Shown in pieces: positions 11,801 through 22,190 of a DNA stretch of 64,000 nt. The translations under genes and the position numbers were made by a program. Below the pieces are notes generated by a model. It ran no database searches, had not been told where the DNA came from, and saw only the letters and a program-made list of their open reading frames with translations. Source of the DNA: Stomorhina lunata (Eukaryota; Arthropoda; Insecta; Diptera; Rhiniidae); the NCBI GenBank assembly GCA_933228675.1, contig OW121741.1, forward strand, positions 135,927,085 to 135,991,084, read 5' to 3'. Numbering within the stretch: position 1 is the stretch's first letter; each line of letters starts with the position of its first letter.

Positions 11801-14360
11801 CGTTATGTGTAAATTATTTTTTAGTTCGATCCGTAATTGGGGGCATGTGTACTCGTATGTTTCATACACATTTTCATGAATAATGAATGATTTTTAAATA
11901 TCTTTACTAACGGCCGGCGTCTCTAATGTTAAATAAAATACTTTCGGGCATATGAACTACGCAATATCTAATAGGTATTTTTTCAAAAACATGTTGTTTT
12001 TTTCGATATTAGCTGTTAATGAAGCATTCAATACAATATAAGTGTGATATTCTCTCACAAAAACATAAGTTTATTTTTATAAATGAACAACTAAAAAATA
12101 ATATAGGTATGCTTGGTTACAAAAAACTACCCCAAAATAGCGCGTCATGATCTATATAATATTGAAATAATATCATTGCCAAAATAAAACGTGTTAACAG
12201 CTAAAATTATTCTTAATATACTCATTCGGATTCCCAATAAAAAATAAAAGTAATTCAAGTGTAATTTTGATTCAAAGAAATTTTGTCTAGTGTATTTAAC
12301 GGCAGTTTCTATCGTGAAATAGTGGTGACCTTCTTTATGTTATTAGTACATACGTACCTACATAGTTTCTTATTATAGCGAAGCCAGTCTATCTCGTTTT
12401 AACAAAATCGTATGTTTTGTTTTGATCATTACCATTCACAACAATAGAGAGAGTGAGATACATAAGAGAACCAGGAAACAGTAATAATTGCATATATGTA
12501 TCATGAGAGAATTTGTTTTTCCAAACTATTTAAATTTGAGATAAACTTTAACTTTATTAAAATGGTAAAGACGCAAAACCTTTCGATTCTTTTGGAATTT
12601 AAAAGAATAATAAGTTTACAATTTATCAAAACATGTTTACACTCAAATTGGCAAAACAAATTGTTTACTATTTACAACAATTTCCCGTAAATTCAAAACA
12701 AAAGTCTAACGAATTTAATGATGTCATTAATTATAAAAATAAAAACACAAAATTAGTCACAAAAGATCGCTTAATGTACATTCAAATATTGGTACATGTA
12801 AGTTTTTACATGCAATTTGTAGGTGCCATAATAAATTATGCATTAGGTAATTTCTGTTGTCTATAAATATTGTGTTTTTAATATTTTCCCTCTTATAGGT
12901 ATTTCAATTTATTCTATTATTAAATTTTCATCAAATTAAGTTTTGAAATTTTAAATACACGGACGAGCCCCTTTTTTATTTACCTATACTTATGTAGCAG
13001 TTGTTTGTTCTCACGACCAAATCTTTTTATTCTCTTTTCCATGTCAATACCTTAATATCAGACCACTTTTTGATGATTAAACATTTATAGAGAGATTTTA
13101 ACCATCTGTGATTTTTCTATAATTTTAAACTATTTTTAACCTTGGCTTATTGATTTTTTTTAGAACTTCTTAAAAGTTTTAACTTTCAAGCTTAAAAAAA
13201 ATTAATAGGTACCTATAATAGTTTTTTTCTTTCATGTATTTATAACATACCTAGTCTAAATGTTTGGAATCGGTGTTGATAGGGCTTTTCAATTATTCAA
13301 TTAAGTAGGATTAAGGTAGCTTGTCGAGGTACACCTGAAGAACATTACTTTTAAGCTCACAGAGCTCCCACTGTTATACACCAAATGTTTAAGATACCAC
13401 AAAATACCTATACAATAGAGATACCAATTCGTTTTGTACTGAGTCTTTATCTACCTCTTTCTAATGTCATCCCGATATCTGTTCTTAGCTTAGGTAGCTT
13501 GTCGAGGTACACCGGAAAAACATTACATTTAAGCTGCCAGAGCTGTGCAGAATTCTACATGCCGAAACAACCTATACGATAGAGATATTCGTTTTTACGA
13601 GGGTTTATCTACCTCTTTCTAATACCAACCCGATATCTGTTCTTAACTGTTCTCTTAATCTGAAATACGTTCAGATTCAAGACTTACCAAAGTTCAACAC
13701 TTTTTTTCCTATTCTTTGTAGGTAACATACAGGACCATTGTGAGGACCCAAGTAAGAAGAACTTTGTAGTCAACCATCTGTTCAGATAATACATGAATAT
13801 TCTGCTTAATCTTAATTAAACTAATATAAGAAGTTACACAAAAATTTGTATTTTTTAATATGTCAGGAGGAAATACCCCTCCAACATTTGATAAGATTGA
13901 TACAAAAGTATAGGTTGTTCAAGTTTATAATAATAACAATTTCCATGACAATATTCGAATTGGAACAAGTGGTACTTCTCTCAGACAATGAGCTGCGTTT
14001 TAACTCCGGCTCCGAACGTTTTAATACTCAATAACCAATGGCTAGCTGAGTTATAAGGTGAAGCGCCGCCAGGGTCGAACTTGGGACCTGCTATACCACG
14101 GCGGTTCACAGGTTGTTCAAGTTTAGCGACTATAATTTTTCCTTAAGATACCTATGACATTAAAAGTTTTTTTTTTCTAAAAACGCCCTAATCTTTATAG
14201 TTATAATAACAAGGTGTATGCCTATGATATTAAAACTTGTTTCTTAGAATGTCCTAATCTTTAAAGTTATAACAAGGATCTTTTGTACTTACGTTGTCAA
14301 AACGCCAACACTTCCAAGGGTTTTTGGGTAGCGGCGTAAAGTTGTTGATAAATTATTCAT
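8823..14360 (-). CDS. SERAC1-type alpha/beta hydrolase (lipase-like), four exons
   Basis: Exons on the minus strand are 14360-14293, 11414-10865, 10797-10056 and 9895-8823. All junctions are GT..AG and in phase, giving 810 residues. Exon 1 starts MNNLSTTLRRYPKTLG, a basic leader typical of a mitochondrial or ER-mitochondrial N-terminus, and ends at a perfect GTAAGT donor. Exon 2 onward carries helical, armadillo-like sequence to about residue 330. The hydrolase part has VFVHGLLGG (oxyanion side, about 358), IGIDYTSAV, the nucleophile elbow GHSMGG (Ser about 602) and a late DDHLSL (candidate His about 732). A Lys/Asn/Gly-rich insert of about 40 residues interrupts the fold near 410-450. Human SERAC1 (about 654 residues) acts at mitochondria-ER contacts in phosphatidylglycerol remodelling and cholesterol handling. 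I recall the Drosophila orthologue lying beside msl-1. Intron 1 is 2.9 kb and full of repeats. Confidence 0.88.
11494..11745 (+). mobile_element. tRNA-Ala-like SINE, copy 1 (in SERAC1 intron 1)
   Basis: The head reads GCCGTGGTATAGCAGG (A-box-like), then GCCTAGCATACCAGAGGT, which resembles the anticodon arm of tRNA-Ala(AGC), then AGTTCAATCCC (B-box-like). A family-specific body follows (CTCATAACTCAGCTAGCCAC, GAGTATTACGCTATG, TTCGGAGCCG) and a T/A-rich tail of TATA units. The 11-bp head GTGAACCGCCG (11494-11504) recurs as its exact reverse complement at 11602-11612, just after the tRNA-like part. The copy lacks about 35 bp near its 3' end relative to the 33.4-kb copy. It lies antisense to SERAC1. 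Confidence 0.8.
13315..13645. repeat. 178-bp tandem duplication
   Basis: The segment starting GGTAGCTTGTCGAGGTACAC at 13315 recurs at 13493 (178-bp shift). Both copies carry CTACCTCTTTCTAAT and CCCGATATCTGTTCTTA near their ends. They differ by scattered substitutions and small deletions. This is non-coding and within SERAC1 intron 1; the origin is unknown. Confidence 0.7.
13928..14109 (-). mobile_element. tRNA-Ala-like SINE, short copy 2, with 16-bp target duplication
   Basis: On the minus strand this carries the SINE head (GTGAACCGCCG, box-B-like GGTCCCAAGTTC) and the body, with an internal deletion removing the anticodon-like part. It is flanked by a perfect direct repeat AGGTTGTTCAAGTTTA at 13912-13927 and 14110-14125. 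This is the target-site duplication expected from LINE-driven insertion and fixes the element ends. The tail ends in ATTATTATTA. Confidence 0.82.
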
Positions 14361-16369
14361 TGATCACTTAGCAATAAGGTTTTAAGTACCGCAAACTTTT
14401 AATGATTTTTTCAACACACCAAACTAATGCTCTTTTTTTTATTCAGGTACGATTTTTCTAGAAATTTTCTTTTCTTAAAATAAATCAATGGCAATTGCCA
14501 ATAATTAACACTTCTTTTGTTTAAACAGCAATTCCTTTAAATGTTTCAAGGGTATTAGTAAAAAAAAGTTTAATTAAATTTTCACAAAGAAAATTTTGTT
14601 CTTAAAATGAAAATGATTCAAAGTTTTATAGCAAAATGAATGCTTTGACAATTTCGTTTCTTTTTATTTCTAAAAAATCATTCACGTTTTCTTTTTTGTT
14701 CTTAAATTTTTACTGTTTAAAATTGTATAAAAAAAGTTTTATTTTTATTTAGAGCTTTTTTATTTTCACTGAACTTATCACTTCGCTTTTTGATTGTTGA
14801 ATGGTGTTTCTATTCATCGAGAAAATGTTAATATACTACGATTTTGATTGTGTTTTTGCGACTGGTGGGGATTGGTTGTAGTTTGTTTTTGTTTTTAATT
14901 TCATTTTGTTATTGCAGCTTGTTGTTGTTTACCATTGTCTTGTTTTTGTTATTTATTATTTTCGTTATTTCTGTTTAGAAAACAAGTCTAGTAGTAGTGA
15001 GTGGGGAGTGTCAAAATACAAAACATTTTATCTTACGAGTTATGACATCACATAGTATTCAACGAATAGTAGGTGCAGAGGAATGTAAGATTGGAATGGA
15101 AACAAAACAACAGCGGTGATGCCAATTAGTACTAAAAAACGCTCCAAATTAATAAACTTATGTATTTTAAAATTTTTAATTTTTATTTTAACAAAATTTT
15201 TCTTTTCACAATATATTCCATTTTTAAATAAAAAGTAAATTTTTTTTATCAAAATTTAAATTTTTTCAAAATATATGTTTTTATTAATATTAAATAAAAT
15301 TTTGTCAAAAATTATATTTTTTACTAAAAATAAAATTTTCTTTAAATTTTATATACGAATTGAAAATTGCTTTCACGCTTTACGCTTTTCAAAATTTTAC
15401 CAAAAGGGACCTACGTTTTAACTCCCGCTCCGAACGGCAAATGCTTTAGTTAGAGAAGTTTTACATAGCCTAATACTCAATAACCAGTGGCTAGCTGAGT
15501 TATGAGGTGAACCGCCGCTTTTTTTAATTATTTGTTTCAAGTGGTTCTGCCGGGGATTTAACTTGGGACCTCTGGTATGCTAGGAGGATGACTAACCTAC
15601 TGTACTACGGCTGCTCACATAATAGGGAATATAATGCAATAAATAACTCAAAACAGCAAAAAATTTACATTGGCACCAGGCAACAGAATTAAGCGTGGAA
15701 TTTTTTTCTAATTTATTTTATTTATATGTTCGGTATGTCGCCAAAATGACAATTAATTGGTAAATCTGGCCGTCACTAAAATATAAATTTCACCAAAACT
15801 TAAAAGTTTAAACAAATATAAAATTGTCACTTCTATATTATATTTTCATGCAAATTTAACTAAAAATAAAAATTTTCACATAAAATTTAAAAATACAAAT
15901 ATTTATTTATCAACAATTTACTTGGCTAATATTCCATATATAATTAAAAATAAAATTAAATTTTCATCAAAAATTCATCATACAAAATGATAGCTTGAAT
16001 TTTTCAACATTAATTTCATTCCACTGTGCGCAGCTGTTGAAAACACAAACCTGTATTAGCGAATCTTTCAAGAACCCATCTCTGGGTGAATGCCACCATA
16101 ATAAAAAAGCTTGTACGTCGTAACAATTTTGTATTTTTTTGTGGGAAAAATTGCAACAAATCCAATTATTATCATAAAAACTAGAAAAATCAATAGCTTT
16201 AAGAAAATAATACACAAAGTGATCTGATTTTCTGTATTTTATCGAGGGAATCACGTAGATTAAAACAGTTGTATCAAGTATGTAATGATTAGTCATTTTA
16301 ACGCGAGATCAAAAACAAATGCTTTAACTTTGTATCTTATTCCGAAGGCCTCCTTATAATTGCATTAAT
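14361..16369. other. Spacer between SERAC1 start and RUN-PX gene
   Basis: 14361 to about 14950 is the SERAC1 5' flank, with TG/T-rich tracts near 14830-14960 that may be promoter or 5' UTR. 15130-15360 and 15780-15960 are A/T-rich filler. One SINE copy sits at 15405-15620. No host exon was seen. Confidence 0.5.
15405..15620 (-). mobile_element. tRNA-Ala-like SINE, copy 3
   Basis: On the minus strand the order is head, CTAGCATACCAGAGGTCCC-like anticodon arm, B-box-like part, then the inverted head repeat GCGGCGGTTCACC and the body with GGCTAGCTGAGTTATGAGG on the plus strand. The 3' end is truncated near AAAGGGACCTACG. The 5' head is mutated (GGCTGCTCAC on plus), so the terminal inverted pair is only partly complementary. 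No target duplication was recognised. Confidence 0.75.
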
Positions 16370-18091
16370 ATGCCAACAACCGAGGAGGAGAAGCATCCAT
16401 CAAATAAAGAAGAAATCAGTACAACTGACGAAAGACCAGAGGAATGTGTTGCTTCCGAGGAGTATTCAGTTTTGCCTGAAACGTTTTATTCCTTGCCAAT
16501 TGACAGTGTGGTCACAGAGGTTGGATCGGTTTTCCATCAAAAGAAATATGAGATTTTTGATAGACTCAAGAAGTCTATCGAAAACTGTAGTAAACGCTTT
16601 AGTGGTCGGAAAGAATTGGCCACAGAAAGCGATGAAACTGTAAATGAGTTGTGTGAATCACTCGAGGAAGCTTTGCAATATGGCTTGAGACCCCAACAAC
16701 CAAGTCAGCTTAATTTTGTGCTATCCGCAGCTAGTCTTTTTCAAAATATGCAGGAAATCGTTACCAGAACTTCCAGTAGGTCATCTAATACCTTAAGTGC
16801 CTCGACGGAATCGGGATTTTGGGATTTTTGTCAAAATTTTCTAACACCTCATGAGAAAGAGCGTTTTGAAAATCTGAAACAAGTCTGGACCAAATGGGGT
16901 AAAGGTCGTGCTTTTATAAGAGCTTCCCTAAATGAACATTCCTTACAAAGATATTTGCTGACCTGGTTTTCAGAATATCGCATAATGAGAAATTATTATA
17001 TTCATTGGTCTGTTTTACTGGATGACAAAATGTCCAAATCCTTGCCAGATTTGATAAAAACTTTAGATCTTGTGTTATTTGCCTTGTCTGTGGATAAAAC
17101 TGAATTAAATGTAGCTGTTAAGACAACTCATGTTTTGCCGACAGTAGCCAAAGAAGAACCCTTAATCTATGCACCCTCTCCTATAAAAGTAGAACCAAAA
17201 ATTAAGCGTAAATCTTTGGCTGTAGAAAGACCTATTGCCAGTACCAGTTCTACTGATGATCTTTTAAAGCAGTTACAAGACGCCCATAAACAAGAAGAAC
17301 AAACCTTCAAAAACGAAGAGGTATTTGCTTCTATTGAGGAAGCTAACCCTTTTGATGATACACCGCCCGATGACATAGAACCAGAATTGGCATTTCTCAA
17401 AGAACCTTTACAGTATACCCCATCTCCCGCAGCCGATGAAATCGCTCGGCCAAATGGTTCAATATCTTCTGCAAATTCTTATCATGATTTAGATGGTGAT
17501 AATTCTTCTCAATCCAGTAAATATTCAACACACAATTCAATTCCTTTAAACACCTGCAACAATCCACAACACTTACAATTAGGGGAACAATTCAAAGATA
17601 TAAATGAACGTTGCTCTCTGCTGGAAACCAGAGTGGCTCAACTAAGTCTTGAAAATCGGCAACTCATACGCAGACTAAAAAAACATTTCGAAGATACTGG
17701 TATCGATCCATCTTCCTCCTTTGCCACAAATTTTCTTATTACCATTCCCCATACGAAACTTCACAAGTCAAAACATGCTGCCGGTGGCTCCTTTCACCTT
17801 TACGAAATACACATAACCATGCGTCAGAACTTGGAACACTGGGCCATATGGCGACGATACAGCGATTTCAATAAACTCCATAAATCATTGCTAAAAACTC
17901 ATCCTAGTGTGTCTTCCGTTGAATTTCCGCCCAAAAAACGTTTCGGTAATATGAACATGAAATTTGTCGAAGAACGACGTCAGCAGTTGCAGATTTATTT
18001 GTTGAATCTTGTTGAGACATTACCCCAGGTGGAGGCTTGTAAATCTAAAGTTGAGCTTCAGAAAGTATTTCCATTTTTAAGGGAAAGGTAA
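16370..18091 (+). CDS. RUN + PX domain protein, SNX29-like sorting nexin
   Basis: This is a single exon of 573 codons. About residues 60-250 form an alpha-helical RUN-type region; FLTPHEKERFENL and TWFSEYRIMRNYYIHWSVL lie within it. The middle, 260-400, is disordered, rich in Ser/Pro/Asp, with EEANPFDDTPPDD, which contains an NPF motif of the type bound by EH domains. About 405-430 is a short coiled coil (CSLLETRVAQLSLENRQLIR). The C-terminal 120 residues are a PX domain with IWRRYSDFNKLH (the phosphoinositide-binding Arg-Tyr motif), PPKKRFGN and a Gln-rich last helix. Order and composition match SNX29-type proteins, thought to work on endosomal membranes with small GTPases. It starts at the first ATG of the frame. 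It has no introns, unlike human SNX29, and lies head-to-head with SERAC1. Confidence 0.82.
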   Translation: MPTTEEEKHPSNKEEISTTDERPEECVASEEYSVLPETFYSLPIDSVVTEVGSVFHQKKYEIFDRLKKSIENCSKRFSGRKELATESDETVNELCESLEEALQYGLRPQQPSQLNFVLSAASLFQNMQEIVTRTSSRSSNTLSASTESGFWDFCQNFLTPHEKERFENLKQVWTKWGKGRAFIRASLNEHSLQRYLLTWFSEYRIMRNYYIHWSVLLDDKMSKSLPDLIKTLDLVLFALSVDKTELNVAVKTTHVLPTVAKEEPLIYAPSPIKVEPKIKRKSLAVERPIASTSSTDDLLKQLQDAHKQEEQTFKNEEVFASIEEANPFDDTPPDDIEPELAFLKEPLQYTPSPAADEIARPNGSISSANSYHDLDGDNSSQSSKYSTHNSIPLNTCNNPQHLQLGEQFKDINERCSLLETRVAQLSLENRQLIRRLKKHFEDTGIDPSSSFATNFLITIPHTKLHKSKHAAGGSFHLYEIHITMRQNLEHWAIWRRYSDFNKLHKSLLKTHPSVSSVEFPPKKRFGNMNMKFVEERRQQLQIYLLNLVETLPQVEACKSKVELQKVFPFLRER

Positions 18092-19482
18092 CATTTATTT
18101 ACTCTTAGTATTTAAAATGATATAACCAGGTTGTATTTGAACTTAAAATGATTTTATTTTAAAAATATAGTTTTAATTCTTTCAATTGATGATTTTCTGT
18201 ATTAAGTTTTTTTTATTTAATTAGTTCTAAATCTTAAAATTATTATATTATTAATATGTATAACATAGGGACACAAATGTTTTCGACGTGAGATTTGTTA
18301 ACCCAACTTATACTTTTAACTAGATCCAAATTAAAAAAATAGTTATCATATATGGATTCCGAAGGTCAATTTTTTGCCGTTATATAAATTTGTAGCCATT
18401 ATGTGCATGCCCTTGTGTATTTTTTATTAGTTAAATTTTATTATTTTATAATGAATAATTATATGAACTTATTTATTCCCAAATAAAAATTAAAAACAAA
18501 ATAAAAATCTTTTTAGCTAATTATGAAAATAGTTATAAATAGTTACATATGTCGTGACGCTTTAAAAGGCAAAAATAAAACTTTATGAGGCTGGAGGCTA
18601 AATAAAAAACAATGGAACAGATATACTTCAAAAACATGAATGTAAATAGAATATACATACAGATAAACACAAAAATTATCGTTTGCCAATGGAATCCGAA
18701 ACAGTCCCGATAGTTAAATTCTTCCCCTCCAAAAGAATGGCAGCATTATCACAGAACCTCCGCAGAAAGAAGATTTTTCATCAAACTCTTCCCTTTTCGA
18801 TAGAAATTTATTACCTCTCATACTTCTTAGTGTGCCCCGTACCATGCCGAATGTATTTTTAGAACAGTGGTCATCAAAGACCACCTATTAGGTTAATCTA
18901 TCTAAATTATGAGATCTAAATTAATCAAGATCTAAACATAATTTGAGCATAGGGAAGGAAATCTTATATTGTTGAAATACGAGTCCAACAACACATTCTA
19001 GAAAAAAATGGTCGCACTATTCAAATGTAGAATACATTTTCCGCATATGATTTCTCCATTCAATACAATATACAACAATTTAAATCAAACGTATTATAAA
19101 CACTACTCCCTCATAATCATTCCTTTTTTTTAAATCAATATAAGCCAGCGCATTTATAGGGGTATTCCCAAAGTGATGGTATAACCTAAAAAACTAGGTA
19201 GAAAACCCAAACGATTTTAAACAAAATTGCCCATTCCCATTTAAAAAAAAAAAATATAAATCTTGTGAGCAAGGGATAATTTTTTATTATTGTATTATCA
19301 TTATTATATAAGTCAATGAAACAAGACACAATTTATAGAAAAATACATTAAAAAACACAATTACACAAATACATAAAACAAATAAAATTAAATAAAAGAC
19401 AAAACACTTCTTAATTAAATCAATTAACATCACAGATGTCTTTAAACTAAAACTATTAGAATTCGAATTTCGAGAAAGAATC
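18092..19482. other. Convergent spacer after RUN-PX gene and thioredoxin gene
   Basis: Both neighbouring 3' UTRs lie here, with AATAAA-like sites near 18482-18510 on plus and AT-rich sequence before 19483. The segment 18680-18870 is less AT-rich than its surroundings, but I could not match it to a gene in any frame. Confidence 0.45.
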
Positions 19483-19806
19483 TTATTTACATAATGTAGC
19501 CATTTTTTGTGTCAACATTTGAGGATCTGCCCCCGAAAAACTGGAGACACGCTTCGAGTTTTTGAGGAAAACAAATGTCGGCATACTACGAACTTTATAA
19601 TAATCCGAAATATCCTGGAACTTGTCGACATTGATTTTAATAACTAAAGCCTTCTCCTTATAGGTTTTATCCAATTTGCGTAAAACCGGTTCCATTTCTT
19701 TGCAGGGCCCACACCAAGTGGCATAAAAGTCCAGTACAACTATCCTGTTACCGGCTTCAGCAATTTGTTTCCCGAAATCTCCAGCACTTTTGATTGTATG
19801 AACCAT
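19483..19806 (-). CDS. Thioredoxin, deadhead-like, intronless
   Basis: A complete 107-residue thioredoxin is read in one exon. The active site WCGPCK is at residues 31-36, inside LDFYATWCGPCKEME. The cis-proline is at 76 in VRSMPTFVF, and the family's buried Asp is near 26. The protein reduces disulfides using electrons from thioredoxin reductase. Two features lean toward the germline paralogue deadhead rather than the ubiquitous Trx-2: CKEME after the active site (Trx-2, as I recall, has CKMIS) and the segment DKF...YKVRSMPTFVFL. Deadhead is intronless and X-linked in D. melanogaster and reduces sperm protamines in the egg; here the neighbours are genes I recall as autosomal. The assignment between paralogues is inference from memory. 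The poly-A side lies in the A/T-rich convergent spacer. Confidence 0.93.
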   Translation of the reverse strand: MVHTIKSAGDFGKQIAEAGNRIVVLDFYATWCGPCKEMEPVLRKLDKTYKEKALVIKINVDKFQDISDYYKVRSMPTFVFLKNSKRVSSFSGADPQMLTQKMATLCK

Positions 19807-20630
19807 TTTTGAAATTTATTAAAAAAAAAATTTACTTTAACTTAAGAAAATTGAACTTTGCAAGTTGAGTTTTAAAATAGGAATAATGATTGGAGATAGA
19901 GATTGATGTACAAGTTAAATTTATAACTGTTCTTGCTGAAATAACGCAAAATTCCATATTGCGAAAATGAGGGGGGAGGCGAATTTGAAGATGCTATGAA
20001 ATATTCTCACAGAGATGGTTTTAATCGGCATGTACTTTCCAATGCAAATGAGAAATATTTGTGATGAAAATCTTTATATTTGATAAAGTCGGCTTTAAAA
20101 ATTAATTAAAATGAGTTTTCAAAAAAGTACTTGTATTTAGTTAAATTAAACTTTAAAATTTAAGTATCAATCTAATCTGAAAGGACTCGATTTCCACTTT
20201 TTAAAGATTTTGAAAATTGAAATGCGCTTACCTTCTTTTTTTATCAAAATTGAATTAAAACAAGAACATTATGTTTACTATAACTACGCATATGATTGGT
20301 GTGTACAACAATTTATTGAAAAAGTAAAGATGTATATTTTTTTTTTAAATTACGAAAAAAGAAAATTAAATACCAAGAGATTACCCAAAAAAAGAAAAAA
20401 GATATTATATTATTTTACGATTTTTTTTGTTTGTAATCAAAAATAAGCAAAGACTAAAGCTAATATTTACACGATGTTTTCTCATTTAAAAATAAAATTA
20501 AATCTAATAAAAAAAATAGAAAACATTTTCATAAAATTAAAAGTTAGTCAAAATAATATAATTAATAATAAAATAAAAGCTAAAGAAATTAAATACAAAA
20601 AATGTTCATTAAAAAATTATTTTTAAAAAA
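19807..20630. other. 5' flank of thioredoxin gene
   Basis: Unique AT-rich sequence that should hold the thioredoxin promoter. No core element is convincing and no exon was seen. Confidence 0.4.
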
Positions 20631-22190
20631 TTTTTGTAAATACGAACTACGAAATTTTTCAAAAATTTTATTTTTGATGAGATTTTTCAAAAATTTCTTA
20701 TTATAGAAAATTTAAAAAAATGTTCTTAAAAATTTCTTATTTTTGTAGGAAATTTTTCAAATTTTTTTTATTTTTATAGGAAATTTTTCAAAAATTTCTT
20801 ATTTTTTATAGGAAATTTTTCAAAAATTTCTTATTTTTTTTTAGGAAATTCTTCAAAAATTTCTTATTTATTTAAAGGAAATTTTTCAAAAATTTCTTAT
20901 TTTTTTAAAGGAAATTTTTCAAAAAATTTTTATTTTTATGGAAATTTTTATATTTTTATAGGAAATTTGTCAAGTTTTTTTAAGAAAATTCTTCAAAAAT
21001 TTCTTTTTTAAGGAAAATTTTCAAAAATTTTTAAATTTTATAAGAAAATTTTTCAAAAATTTTTTATTTTTATAGGAAAATTTTCAAAAATTTATTATTT
21101 TTATAGGAAATTTCTTATTTTTATAAGAAATTTTTCAAAAATTTCTTATTTTTATAGGAAATTTTTCGAAAATATCTTATTTTTATAGGAAAATTTTCAA
21201 AAATTTCTCATTTTTAAAGGAAAATTTTCAAAAATTTCTTATATTTATAGGAAATTTTCAAAAATTTATAATTTTTTTTTGAGGAAATTTTCAAAAATTT
21301 CTTATTTTTTTTTTTTTTGAGGAAATTTTCAAAAAAATTTTATTTTCATAGGAAATTTTCAAAATTTGTTTATTATTATATTTGAAAATTTGTTTCTAAA
21401 AATAAAAAATTTTCTAACATTTTTTTGAACATTTCCTATGAAAATAAGAAATTGCACAAAAAAAAGGAATTTTTTTAAAATTTCCTCAAAAAAAGTTAGA
21501 AATTTTTAAAAATTTCCTAAATTTTCAAAAAAAATTTATTATTAGAAAAAATTTTTTGAAAAGTCTTGTTTTTTATAGGAAATTTTTCAAAAATTTCTTA
21601 TTTTCATAGGAAATTTTTCAAAAATTTTTTATTTTCATAGGAAGTTTTTCAAAAATTTTTTATTTTTATAGGAAAATTTTTCAAAAATTTCTTATTTTTA
21701 TAGGAATTTTTTCAAAACTTTCTTATTTTTAAGGAAAATTTTTAAAAAATTTTAAATTTTTTAAGAAAAATTTTCAAAAATTTCTTATGTTTTTTAGAAA
21801 AATTTTCAAAAATTCCTCATTTTTAAAGGAAATTTTTAAAAATTTTTTTTTTTTTAAGAAAATTCTTCAAAAACTTCTTATTTTTATCGGAAATTTTTCA
21901 AAAATTTCTTATTTTTATAGGAAATTTTTCAAAAATTTTTTATTTTTTAGGAAAATTTTAAAAATTTTTAATTTTTTGAAGAAAATTTTTCCAAAATTTT
22001 TTATTTAAAAAAAAAATTCTTATTTAAAAAAAAGAAGTTCAAAAATTTCTTTTTATTTTAAGAAAAATATTGAAAATTTTCCTAATTTTTTAATTTTTTT
22101 TTAGGGAAAATTTTAAAAAATTTTTAAAGAGAAAAGTTTCAACAATTTCCAATTTTTATAGGAAAATTTTCAAAAATTTAAATATCGCTA
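20630..22190. repeat. Degenerate ~31-bp A/T palindromic minisatellite
   Basis: About 1.5 kb of irregular units built from TTTCTTATTTTTATAGGAAA and TTTTTCAAAAATTT, the same two halves as the homogeneous array at 52.2-57.2 kb. Here spacing and sequence drift, with many T-run length changes and locally inverted units near 21400-21540. This is probably an old copy of the same satellite family. Confidence 0.8.

Noticed and set aside
18680..18870. Possible exon or gene fragment of higher complexity
   Set aside because: No frame gives a recognisable protein on either strand, and no splice pair is convincing.
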